Assembly (NCBI RefSeq): GCF_019925205.1
Contig: NC_083566.1
Span: 12,586,001 to 12,650,000 of the forward strand
Direction of reading: 5' to 3'
DNA length: 64,000 nucleotides
DNA from: Metopolophium dirhodum
Taxonomy: Eukaryota; Arthropoda; Insecta; Hemiptera; Aphididae
Under the pieces are notes generated by a model, which saw only the letters and a list, made by a program, of their open reading frames with translations, did not search any database and was not told where the DNA came from. Numbering within the stretch: position 1 is the first letter of the stretch; each line of letters opens with the position of its first letter. Both the position numbers and the translations under genes were made by a program. This document shows positions 1 to 13,100 of the stretch, piece after piece.

Positions 1-399
1 GTAGACAACACAATATGTGGGTGTACCTAGCGTCTTCTTTACAATCATACAGACTTAAATCTAATGTAATGCAGTTTATTATAGTATTAGGACTTAGGGG
101 GGTGTGGATCTGTGTAACATACATTATTCCAGCACCCCCTAAATTCACACTCAATGTGCGCCTATGTGGAAGAGTTATTACCTTTATTGTGTTAAAAAAT
201 ATGTCTTATTATAAACAATATAATATTATATGTAATTGTTAGCTGCTAACCTTTCGTTTGTACTTTTAATAATTCCTTTATAAAAAAAAGTAATCTAAGT
301 ACTGGGTAATTGATTTAAAACTGTCAATACTTAATAATAAATATTCTTCAGATAATTAGCCAACTCTGTACATATGCTACTTGCGTAGTTGCATCACAC

Positions 400-441
400 C
401 TTAGATCATATACATTTTACATAGTATGTATATGATCTAAG
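400..441. repeat. perfect short palindrome
   Basis: CTTAGATCATATACA and its exact complement TGTATATGATCTAAG are separated by 12 bp. The stem is too short for a typical miRNA precursor. Confidence 0.6.
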
Positions 442-819
442 CGTCACACATTTTATTTAATAGATAAAGTTGCGTCCGGATCAAAAAAGTCAAAAACCGG
501 TCATGATCTACTTTTTTGTCACAGTATACCTTTTTCATAACCTAGTAAGGTCGTAGATCGTTTGGGATGAATCATCCAAAATGTGTCTGTTTGGGTTAAT
601 AGTTATAGGTAGGTACATTTACTCTTTGGCCTTTGGGTGAGTGTTTATTCCATCAATAATACCGTTGGGACGAAGTATGAGTTGGTTTAAATACAGGCAA
701 ATTTATTTATACATTGTAATATTGTATACCTAGTAATAATGTACATTGTCAATTGAAAGAATAAAAATAATAAAATAAAATCCCATACAATACACATAAA
801 TATATAATTATAATAATTA

Positions 820-1130
820 AGGGACAGATCCAAGGGGGGGGGGAGCTAGGGGACCAGCCCCTCCCAGACATATTTTTTTATAAATATTATATAATATTAA
901 ATAACAAATAAACAAAATCTAAACTTCTTTTCACATAGTCGCTATTTATATATTAAATAATCAATAATTTATTTATCACATTGATTACCTATATACCTAC
1001 TATTATGACTACATTTCTAGTAAAGTATAATATTGTATTATAATTGTATTTGTGTTGTAAAAAGTTGTTGCCCCCCCCCCCCCCCCCAGATCTTTGCTCT
1101 AGATACGGGCCTGTAGCCAACCCCTGGTAT
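820..1130. mobile_element. probable MITE remnant bounded by poly-G and poly-C
   Basis: GGGACAGATCCAAGGGGGG near 821 and, about 250 bp on, a run of C followed by AGATCTTTGCTCTAGATACG form weak inverted ends of the type seen in hAT-like MITEs ("GGATCC-poly-G" ends). Boundaries and target duplication are not clear. Confidence 0.3.
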
Positions 1131-1777
1131 AAACGATAGTCGCTCCCAAACTCACAATTTATTTTTTGGTAAAAATGATTACACTCATCCAAACAAAAAA
1201 CACCTCTTGTTGCATCCCGATAGTCGACTATTTGAATACCTACACTTCGTTAATATACGAATATACGAAATATCCGACTTTTAACATACGACTAAATGTA
1301 TTCTATAGTCATGTAAACAATTTACAAATAAAGACAATTTATTTATTATACTTTAACTAAATATTACATAGACTATCTAGTTATTACATACAATTTAAAG
1401 TGTGTATATATATATATATATATATTTAACAAATACTAGAAATAGTAGTTTATATTTATATATCTACAGAATAATATGACTGACGTGTAGGATGAGTGAT
1501 GACTACGATGTCAATCTTATATGTTATGTTCTTATCTAATGACTGAAATATTTATGCTGTAGATAGGTACAGTAGAGTAACAAATACAAATGTATGTAAT
1601 TGATTTAACACTCTAATAACGTAGTGAACGACATGTCGATATTAATGTACAAAAAAACTTGTTTATATTTTACCAATAAATAGCTAACCTAACCTAAATT
1701 TCTAATGTTTCATTAATTTGTAAATTAACAAGTTTGCATAGAATAACAGTCAACAATGCCTAACTGTAATATATATA

Positions 1778-2395
1778 TAACCTATTTACGTGGAGCCTTG
1801 TTTTAAATTTTCAATCCTTAGCTATAAAAGTTGAACATTTTAAAATTTTTAACTACAAAATAATTATTAAATTATAAATTTGATAAATTTTGTCAACATT
1901 TGAACTTTAAATGCTTATAAAAAAAAATTGTGCCTATGTATTTTTAATATTTTTCAACTGCTATTAGAACGATATATCAGGAGCATTATATTAAATGTTC
2001 TTGCTTTTTTACCAAACAAATAAAATTTTATTGGTATTTATAGAAAAAAAAATTAAAAAATTAAAACTGACAATGTCCGTAAACAGTTCAAAAAGAGTCA
2101 AATTATTTTCAAAATTTCATCGTGTATAGAAGATGCTAATATAAACATTCAGTGAAATTTTCAAGTATCTTCTGTCATACACTCATACGTTTTTTAATTA
2201 CACCAAAATAAGAAAATCGTTACATGAGAAATCAAGTGAATATCAAATGTTATAAAAATATGAATTTCAAACGGTCATAAAAATTTAATTTGACTTTCTT
2301 GTAGACATTTTTGTTTTTGATAAAGATAGACAAACTTATGGATACCTAATCTTGTATTACATTTTCAAATCTAATCTCATTTATATACGTTTTTG
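1778..2395 (+). repeat. copy A of the main interspersed repeat (5'-truncated)
   Basis: Starts at AACCTATTTACGTGGAGCC, which recurs at about 25785 and 58553. Its second half (about 2068-2390) is nearly identical to 11858-12170. The other copies end in ...CTCAGAATCTAAA; this one lacks that end. No coding capacity seen. Confidence 0.7.
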
Positions 2396-2929
2396 AGATT
2401 TCAGATGGAAATTGTTGTTTATAAATGGTTTCCATGAGTGACGTCGTATAAAATGATTCGTTCCAGAAATTTCAATCCAGAATTATAGTGAATCGTTAAT
2501 TCGTTGCCATGAGAACAAACAAACCATTTATTATATACATTGACGATTTGTTATTGTACATATACATATTCAATCTGTATTATTATTATGCGTCTATAAG
2601 CAATGATGGGTTTTTAAGCTATATAATATTAATAATAATAATAAAAAAAAAACCATATCTAACTATAAAAATGTGAAATGAAAATCTCTGTACAGGCTAA
2701 ACTCTGGAACTACTTATCAGATCTTAGTGATTTTTTTTAAACGAAAGAGTATTTCACGGAGAAGGCTTTATATGAAAGAAAATTTCAGGAAAATCCACCG
2801 GTGTATAATTGTATATAATAGTTTATAATAGTGTATAATAGTTAAGTCTGTATAGTTATAGTCTGTGGATTTATATATTTAGACAATATTATCTATATTA
2901 TTAATTTATATATATTATATAAATTAATG

Positions 2930-3340
2930 TTTGTAGGTAGATTATACCTCTGGGAAGAAGATAGGTTAATTTACAAAGGGTTAAATTTGTTTTTTTTTTA
3001 TTCAACGGATTTTAGTACATTCAGGTTAGGATAGGATTTTGTATAAATTGATTATATTAATCTACCGTAGGTAGAATTAAGTAAAAACGACAAACTTGGT
3101 ATAACTTTGATACTTTAGAGTTAAAACATACACTTACGTTCAAACAGCACGGGGTCTGCGATCTACCGCAGGTAGATTGCCTACTTGATAATGTACTGCT
3201 GCGAATCAGAATCTTTATTCGGGGCAACGGAAAAGTTAAGATAACACCATACACCAAATATTAAATAACGAATTGAACAAAGTTTGAGTCATATAGAGTT
3301 GATACATTTAACGGGCAACGAAGTGCACGGGATCAGCTAG
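2930..3340 (+). mobile_element. Helitron, 3' part
   Basis: Ends AAGTGCACGGGATCAGCTAG followed by T, the CTAG|T end typical of Helitrons. Its body matches, in inverse orientation, the complete copy at 34730-35407. The 5' limit is uncertain: homology to that copy fades upstream of about 2930. Confidence 0.65.
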
Positions 3341-3599
3341 TATTTTATAAGTTATACTCGATTATTAAATAGATTAAATATATGCATGACGTAACGTTTG
3401 TTGTTTGTAAGGGGGCGTCACCTCTCACGAGTCACGAATTGAAGAATAATTTAAATTATTGCTCCCCTCGAAAATTATTATCTACATTTAATAATCATCT
3501 AGATATGGGTTAAAAGTTTTGTGGACAACGGTAAAATTAACTATGAATTTTTACTATATATAATATTATAATAGCAATAAAAATATATCATAAAATATA

Positions 3600-3990
3600 C
3601 AGAGTAATATTAACGGACCGTTTTTGTTCAGAATCGTTTTTCGTATACAATTATATATCATTGAATTCAAAATCAACAGATTGTAATACAATTTAGTTAT
3701 GTTTTTTACATACTAAAATATTTTTTTATCGATAATAATTGGAAAAAACTAAATGAATATCAAAAATGTTTCATGTTTGTAAATTGCTCAGAAAGAGTCA
3801 ATATATTTTGAAAATGTTATCATGTATCTACCTATATAAAATGCATTTATAAGCAATAAGTGAAAATTTCAAGTATTTAGGGTTATTATTCGTTCTTTGT
3901 CGAAAACAGATTTTATGTAAAAATTTCAGTTTTTCTTAATTTGTATTTTCCAATTATTTTGATTTGATTTGCATTTGTATTAAGTTAGAT
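3600..3990. repeat. diverged copy of the main interspersed repeat
   Basis: Begins with CAGAATCGTTTTTCGTA, inverted relative to other copies, then runs in the + orientation through the AAAGAGTCAATATATTTTG and GAAAACAGATTTTATGTAAA blocks. It is therefore a rearranged mosaic. Confidence 0.5.
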
Positions 3991-4139
3991 TTATTTTAAA
4001 TTCTAATGCAATGTTCACTGAAGAGTGGCCATCCAAAGTATACGGTTTGAGTCATTCAAACTTCTAGAAGCCGTCTAAAAAACGTCAACACACTACACAC
4101 CTATCTATGGTATAAAACCTTTAAATTCCATTTTTTCAG

Positions 4140-7100
4140 GTCTGAAAATGCCAATATATGCAATTATGGAAGGTAAAGTCACGCCGTACATTTTGGACAA
4201 AAATTTTGAACAGTACTTGCCAGTCATTCCATCTGAGGTAAACGACGAGAATTATGAAATTATTATTGTTCTAAATTTATATTTACGTTAATTACACACA
4301 GGTGGGTTATGTGAACTTCACATGGATGTCTGGAAATAAGAATTATTTTTACGTGTTTGACATACTTGATTCGGACGACAAAAACATATTGGAACCACCT
4401 ACAGTTACCGTGAAAATCGATGGGAAAATACCCAAAAGACCCAAAGGTAAAATAAATGTTTATCTTTTTAATATTATATTATACACTAAAGTCCAATTTA
4501 TATAACTATTAACTGGGTATGTAGTGTGCTATTAAATTACTCTATAAACAACGACTTCTTAGTTTTATGAACTATAAAATTAAAACAGCTGTTACCACGT
4601 TTTAAAGATATAAATCCTTTGAAATATACCTACAAACACACAATAGTATATAATATACAATCAGTGCCGCAACTACTAACTACAGCGTATAGGTGCAGGT
4701 GGTGCACCCTTTTAATGGGCCTCAAATTTATATACCGAGGTCTAAGATTTTATATCATGCATATTTTCAATGAATCTTATATAACAGATATATCATGTAT
4801 ATGTATAAAATGTACATATTTTTAATTATAACGTGTTAAAAACATTAAGAGGACGTCACACCAGCATGTGTTGTCTCGGTCTGACAAATGTACATTGTAC
4901 AATATAGCAAAAACTGTTTTGCGTGGGATAAATTTTCTCGCACCATATTTGTTGTGGAACTACCTACCAAATTTTCACAACACGTAAAGAAGAACTTTAT
5001 CTGTGCTTTTTTTCTAATAGCACTTTCCAATCATTTTTTTATAAACAAATGAAAAAAACGAAACGTTTAGAAGCAAATAAATTGTATTTATTTTATGTAA
5101 AATATAGGCACGCTGTTGCATAGATAATTTTCTACCCTATATGATCAGAAATTTTGGAGCCACTACTACAAACACAAAAATATAAAAGTTTCCTGCCCAA
5201 AACAGTTTTTGCTATGTTGTAAATTTGTAAGACGGAGACAACATAGCAAGGTGTGACGTAGTCCTCTTAAGTATATTAAAACATTTTACCTACCCAACAA
5301 TAAGTCTCATAAAAATTAAGAAGAGTGTTATATTATTAAAATATTATACGTATTGTACTTGTGGCGTATTAACAAGGGCTGTAATGCCGTAATGGACATT
5401 TATTCACCTGGGAAACATATTTCAAAAATAAATGTCCACCTCGATTGTCAATTAGTTCACAAACCGAGACACACCGACGTCGATTATCCCTTGATCTGAG
5501 GTACACTAAAACCAAGACACACCTATTATTATATAGCACTATATTTTTATTTTTTCACGGGGGGAATCAGGTTGTACAGCTAAAAATGAAAGTTGGTTTA
5601 TCCAAAGTTAATAGATTCAAAAACTACTGGGCCGTTTACAATAAAAGTCATATCATTAGATTCCTTGAGACTAGAAAGGTATTAATTATAGCTTTATATA
5701 TTTTCAATCTCTAATACTCTATTTAGTAGCCAGGCACGTATACAGGGTTTTGGAGGTCCAAACCCTCCCCCCCTGAAAATTAATAGTAGTGTAATTTATT
5801 TATATATATCTTATATAATTTATTATAGACTATAACCCCCCCCCCCTGATTTTTTTTTAGTTACGTGCCTGCTAGTAACTAAAGGGTAGATGGCTCACAC
5901 ATGAATGCTCGTAAAAGATAATGTTTCTTTTGTTTATTTAAATAGTGACCATCGCATTGGTTGAAATTATAATAATATAATGTTACTATTATAATTAGTA
6001 GAAATATGGCGTATACATTTTTTACAAATATATTTTCAAAAATAAATAAACCTTTGACATGGGCAACGCCGGGTGGGACAGATATAAATAATTACATTTT
6101 CATTCAAAACTGCGCATGGGCGAAGTATAATATAAATTTAAAAAAAGGAGGAGCGGGGAAACGCCACTGATGCAATTATATTATTATAATATAATGCATC
6201 GGTTACGATAATGGGCAACCTAGGTCCTAGGTATTGTAACGCGAAATTGGTTGGAAAAAAAAGTTGTAGGTACCCCACCCAAAAACATATCTATGTTAAT
6301 AATAAATAAATAAATATATATATCATTTTTTTTTTTGATACATATATTAATACAGACAATAGTATATCAGTATAAATTTACCACCCCATAAATGGACTAA
6401 AAAAAATTCAGCCTGTGGCTAGGGCTCCAAAGTACACCACCCCCCCCCCCCCACCCTCTAAATACAAAACATAGAGTATACCTAATATAATAGTAGTCCC
6501 GATAAAAATAGAATTGTATATATACCATGGTTGAAATATACAAGGTTATTGCATTTATACCCATTCCCAATCAAACATGTGATGATAAAAACAAAAATTT
6601 TAGCGTAAAGGGAGTCAATATTAATCAACTATACATGCGCGGGATTTTTCAATTGTTGGCTTTTGCTAGCGTGTACGAGATATTTGATGGTAAGAAAAAT
6701 TGATATTTGTGATATCCCTTTACGTAGCCATTTTGTATCTGATGATAACAATCCAAGTCAATAGGCAATAACCTGTATATTTCAACCATGATATGCACGA
6801 ATGTCGAATTTATAACATTGAACACTAAACAGAAGTATTGCTATTCCTACTCGGTACTACGTCTTGGTGAAGACAAATAAAAAAAAACTGTTGACACGAT
6901 TATACGTTTTTATTTCATCATATAAATAGCTGTGATAGCTCAACAATTATTATAATAAACAAGATGGGACAAAAACAAATATATTATAATATAATAAAAC
7001 CAATAAATTATATACCTGTGTTATTTATAGGTACTGTACAGCATAATAATTTTCGGTACGTTCTTCGTGTGGCCCACCGCTGCCTCAGTGGAGTGCTTAT

Positions 7101-10100
7101 GGAGTTTCTATAAAAACCGAAAATATCAAACAATGCGTTGACCTGTTGCTGTGACCGGTTGCTTATTTTTCCTATTACACACTTTTTAATGTTAAGTACA
7201 GCACCGTCAGCACTATAATACTAAAATACGTGTGACGCTGTCATACAATTTAAATAGTCATTACTCATTATTAATTTCACACTACACTACACGACTGCCC
7301 GTAATGAATTTCACTATTTCAGAGGCACAATCAGGGGGGGAGAGAGCAATGGAGGCTTGGCCCTCTCTGACTCCGATTTAGCCCTCCCAAAAATATCCCT
7401 TATTAATTTAAATATAAGCCCTCTATGGGTTATTTTAAATTAATAGTTTTTAGGTGGGTTGTAGCTCAGAATTTTAACCCGAGTTGCGCCTATGATGAAT
7501 TTCTTATTTCACAAAAAATAAGCTCTTTTAAATATATATTAAAAATGCTTGATGGCAAATCCCAAATAATCCTGTCTTCCCCTTTGTTATAGCAATAGGC
7601 ATATAGCACTACTATACTAAATTTAAAACCGTTACCCCTTCAACCATGCTTCTGCACTCACAGATGTACGACGTACGTCTATCATAATACACTCCCTTAT
7701 CCAGTATCCTCATTCTTATTTACTTTCTCTCAATTGATCCTCTGTACACACTCCATCTTGAGAAAATGCAATACGTCCATCATTTCCTGTTCGACTGTCC
7801 TTACTCATTACCTTTCTACAGACTAACTCTTGGAGGAAGACCTCCCTCCACCCCATGGACGTGTTTAAATTAATATTTTACATAAAAGGTAACTCAACAA
7901 ATAAAAATATGTACATATAGTTATAAATGCTAGTACACATAGTCAAAATAGGTAAATATATTTCACAAAATAGGCACTTACCTAATCTTCGTTTCGTCTT
8001 CAGCCAGTAGTTAGTACCTATTGGTGTGGTGTGCATAACGACGAAATTCCAACAGAACGTTTTGGGTCCAACGTAAGTACCTAAATAAAGCGTTGCCCGT
8101 ATCCCGAGGATTATTCGAGGGCTGTAGCACGTCAAAATTTTTAATTCCTGGTCTGTACTATTTCAAGGTGGGATAGCAATAATGCAAAATGGTGTTATTA
8201 ACTGTTAAGTAATAGTAATTAGTATCTATAGCTTCGTATAAACAAACTAATTTCATTTATAATCTAGCAAGATAGTGAAGAAGCTATAGTAAGCTAGCGT
8301 CTCTAGTCTCAACTCTCAAGCCAGGATATTGTAGTAGATTAGTAGATAAAGGTTCTATTTTTTATTCTCCCCAGTGGCTAGTACCACAAATGTCACATAC
8401 GACTGGAATTGTTCACTTCCCACCCTTGCCACATAATATACTATTTTATTATGTCTGGGCCGAAAATTTAATTTTCAATACCGGTTAAAGCGATCAAAAA
8501 CGACCTATTCCGTCCAGTGGTCGGTAAATATATTCCTCCGACGCTGGAGAGGTGTTAACTCACTGAGTTTCTGGATTTGATATTACGAAAATGTCAAACG
8601 ATGCCTCGATGTAGCGGACATGAGTGCTGTAAAATATACAATACCAATGTGTGGACGTCGTACAATCCGTATTTCCGTGCTGAAGGTTGGGTTAGCCATG
8701 ATGCCAAAAGCGGCCGTCAGAAATCAATTACATGCTGTAGGTTACACGTCACGAACGTTCTTTATTAGTATTGTTCCCTACTCGTGATTATTGTTAATCT
8801 TACGCCAACGCCACACTTCAGTTCCGTACTCCCACATGTCCACATATTATACCTATTATATTATTTATAGGGATAGATCAAACTCAATTTTTTTTCTCGA
8901 ATTTGAAGATTACTCGAAAATTAGAACTTTGTTGACATTTTTCATACATTTAACCGTATAACAAATTATAACATTACTTAATTGTAAAACAATATTTACA
9001 CTAAACAAAAAAAAAATTAAAATTGACCTGTTATCGTTCTGAAACATTACAAACTTGGATATTCTCGAACTGTTGGAATTCGAACTTAAATTTTTCTCAA
9101 ATTTTGAGTTGTTAGAATTTTTAAAAGCTCGAGGTGTTCAAGGGTTTAAAAGCCCATCCCTATTATTTATTTTAATTTCATACAACACATCGTTCGAAAT
9201 TGTTTTCATAATCTCGAGAACTCGCGAGCCACAATTCACTGACGAATAGTGTTCCAAAGTATGATCTTAATAAGGGGGTTGGAAGCGGTGATTTCCGTCT
9301 TTGTCCAACACACGTAGAACATAGAAACTTAGATTTTTTTGATTTCAACGTATCGATTGATCTAGTGAAGCGATAAGAATTCTTAAAACCTTAAAACTTG
9401 ATATTGACTTCCCCACATTTTTTATTTTATCCCCCTAAATTCTAAAAAATACGTAATAAAAATGGAAACGGAATATTTAAATTTTTGGAAAAGTTAAAAT
9501 CAAATAATTAAAAATCTGTGAAAGACAATCTCAAGTAGACTTAATGACAAATTGAAATCTGTTTTTATAATTCTTATCGCTTCACTAGATTAATCGGTAC
9601 GTTGGAATAAAAACTCGTCTAAATTCCTATGTTTCAAGTGTGTAAGACAAATACAAAAAATCACCGTTTCAAATCACCTTAAATTGAATATCAATGAAGA
9701 AAATTAATTTGTTGACAAAATGATAACCAGCTATAATATTTAATATTATAACACATCCTAAATCCTAATAGCTAATGCAAGACAAGTATAAACTAAAGTC
9801 ATTAAAATAGTTAAAGATGTACTATATAATATCAATAGAATAATTATCTTTTTTTTTGCGTGGTATCGAGGACCGGAGAAGGAACTAAGTTTGCCAATAC
9901 TTCTCCTCCGGTCCCCATAGTTTATTGAAACAAATCAAATACATCATATTTTTAGTAGTGGTAGACAAGTCTCCTACTCACTACTATTACGACAACAATA
10001 CAGTTATATAATATATGGCAGTGCGGGAGCCTCTACTCTCCCAAGGTTGCCTTCGGCTACATAAAATGACTTAACTAGGGTTTCGATATAACTTGCGGTC

Positions 10101-13100
10101 TGAGCTGAAACACCACCGGTCTTCGTGGTCATAGCGGGTGGCCGGTTCGGACACAATGAGGACGACCGCCTCGACCTCGTCTGCTGTCTGTGCCATAAGC
10201 TGCTCCGTTGACCAATTCGCGTTCAGATTAATTTGAAGGAAGTTAATCATCGGAGACTCTCTTCGCTCCTCCAGACTGTTTCCTGGCAGCGCACGCGCCC
10301 GAGCCCGGCTTGTGTGTGACCCTCTGTAGTCCAGCGGTCGTCCGCCTCCTCGCAGTCCTTCATAGAGTGACCTGTAGTACCCCGCACTTCCAATAGGCGC
10401 CGGTCCTGTCCTCGTGTTGATAGAATAATTACCAACGTGTTTCCATCATTTCACATTAAGAGGACGCTACACGACCATTTGTTGTCTTCGTCTTACAAGT
10501 GCGTAACATATCAAATTTACGCTCAGGAGAATGCGTTTAGCTCCGTTAATTTAAAAATTAGAGTGAATCGACCTATTATGAAACTTTTTGGTAAGTACAT
10601 TATCTGTGTTTGAGTGTGGGTTTTTTACGATAGTTCAATTTTGTTGTAAGTTATGAGACATGAGTATATATAATATATAGCGTAAATTAAAAATGCTCAT
10701 TACCCACTTATAAACTGAATTATCGTAAAAAAACCCACATACAAACACATATAATATTCTTAGAATCTTACCATCAAGTTTCATAATATGTCAATTCACT
10801 TAAATTTTTAAACTAACTGAGTTAAACATGTTTTGCTGACCGTACATTTGCTATGTTATGCACTTGTAAGACGGAGACAAAAAATATCTGTGAAGCGCCT
10901 TAATGTGTCAGAGCTACGTTCAGGATTGATATATAGTGGCGTAGTACGCAGGATATTTCGATGGTACCTACTATGGGATGGGACTTGAAAATGAATAAGT
11001 ACTCGGGGGTTTGTACCTATAACAATATAACATCAATTTTTCTGTCAGTTCTTTTTTTATTTATGATGGCTATATATTATAGATAATTCACTGACATTTT
11101 CCCCTGTCAATCTGTCTTAGCTCTTAAGTAGTTGTATATAATTTATACGTTTCGATGTTGAGCATGTTCTCTTTGGTGTACCTAGCTGAAGTAATTGATA
11201 ATTATGTGTCAAACAGTCTTAACAGTGGCTTAATACTCGACACTAAATTATTTGTACAACGAGGTAGTGTATCATTGTGTCAATAACTGATTGTGGGTTG
11301 TCGCTTGTTATCCATACCTATATATTTCCACTAGCACATCCACATTCATTGTTCAGTTCTATCACTAGAATTGTCACTATATATGAAACATCTTTACCAT
11401 AAATACTAGACACCTTTAAACTACTAAGTACTAATTGTATGAAATCAGTTTATGCCACTAAAAGCACTGATTCCATAGAAATGATAATTAATAATGTATC
11501 AATTATCAATGTATATAAATGGTAGGTACCATTTTTAAAATAATCTGCCATCACTCATCAGTTGATTTACAGCCATACAGACACAACAATTAAAATTTAT
11601 ATTTTATAAGTATGAATAGGTACACCTCAATAAATTACGACCACTACAATAATATACGGTAATTATTGACAAACATCTAAACATCTTGGCGTTATAGTTG
11701 TAGTGGCGAATCCAGAGCTTAATTTTTATTTTTTGGGGGGTCGGGCGGGGCAGGCAAAAATACAAAAAACACAACATTTTGCTAGCAAAATTGGCTAAAC
11801 ACAGTGTAAGACAAAGGGAAACTACGGCGATATGGGGGGGGGGGAAATGCCTTGAAATCTGACAATGTCCGTAAACAGTTCGAAAGAGTCAAATTATTTT
11901 CAAAATGTTATCGTGTATAGAAGATGCTAATATAAACATTCAGTGAAAGTTTCAAGTATCTACAGTCATACGTTTTTTAATTACACCAAAATAAGAAAAT
12001 CGTTACATGAGAAATCGAGTGAATATCAAATGTTATAAAAATATGAATTTCAAACGCTCATAAAAATTTAATTTGACTTTCTTGTAGACATTTTTTTTTG
12101 ATAAAGATAGACAAACTTATGGATAATCTTGTATTACATTTTCAAATCTAATCTCATGTATATACGTTCATTTATTTTAGAGTTGCACCAAAAACCAAAA
12201 TCGATTTTCTCGTAAACAGATTTTGCGTAAAAATTCCCGTTTATCCTTAATTTTTCTTTTGTTTTTCACGGCGCTTTTGAAAATTACCGCGAAATGCTTA
12301 GTTTTGACCCCTCAAAGTACCAACTAGATTTACTTTCCTATCAGAAAAGATAGTGTTGAAGAAAATCAAAGCATTTTTACTGTCCTATAAGGTGATGACA
12401 GACACAAGAATAAAAAAATAAAAAAATAAAAAACACACATCATTATAAAATCAATACATTCATCGTTCCACTCAGAATCGAAAACTGATATTTTTTACTT
12501 ATATTTTTATACTAAGTGAGTATCATTGATGGCTTCTTACATCTCGTGTTTTCATTAAATATATATGTTTATGTTAGTTCTCCTCTTTTTTAGTTGTATT
12601 AATGTATAATATATATAGTTATATGTAATTTCACTCTCTACCACATGTATACTTATTGTGCCTGGTAGGAATAGATTGTATATTTTAAATAAAGGAAAAA
12701 AAATAAAAAAATATTTTTATACTTTAATATATATTTTGTTTCACATAAGGCATGTTAAACTATGTGTTATGTACTTATGCGACACATAAATTGACTATGC
12801 ATACGGACATTAAACATATCTTTTTATTTATTTAATAATTCATATTAATTTATAAATGTGTTTAGTAAAGGGCCCCACACACTGCAGCGGTGGCGGTAAA
12901 ATGAATTGGCACCGCCAAGACGAAAAAATGTTACGCTACCGCCGCGCGCCGCAGTATGTTGGACCTTTATAAAACATAAATGTACCTGAAACACCCGTCA
13001 CACATTTTTTTTATATTGTGCAGTATGTAGGTACCCACCGAAAATTATGACTAAGCGTACTAAAAAATAACTACATGTCATTATAAATTTGTATTTGATA

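Larger units (their letters stand above)
1..4139. other. non-coding stretch upstream of the first visible shifted exon
   Basis: Probably intronic to shifted, because the first visible exon starts mid-codon. It contains repeat copies (1778-2395, 3600-3990), a Helitron 3' part ending at 3340, poly-G/poly-C-bounded debris (about 820-1130) and a TA microsatellite (about 1408-1427). I found no exon that would complete the WIF domain. Confidence 0.6.

Noticed and set aside
400..441. miRNA precursor at the perfect 15-bp palindrome
   Set aside because: The stem is shorter than a normal precursor arm and the sequence is low-complexity.
8577..8768. 63-codon frame with several cysteines
   Set aside because: No spacing typical of a zinc finger or toxin fold, and it lies among transposon debris.
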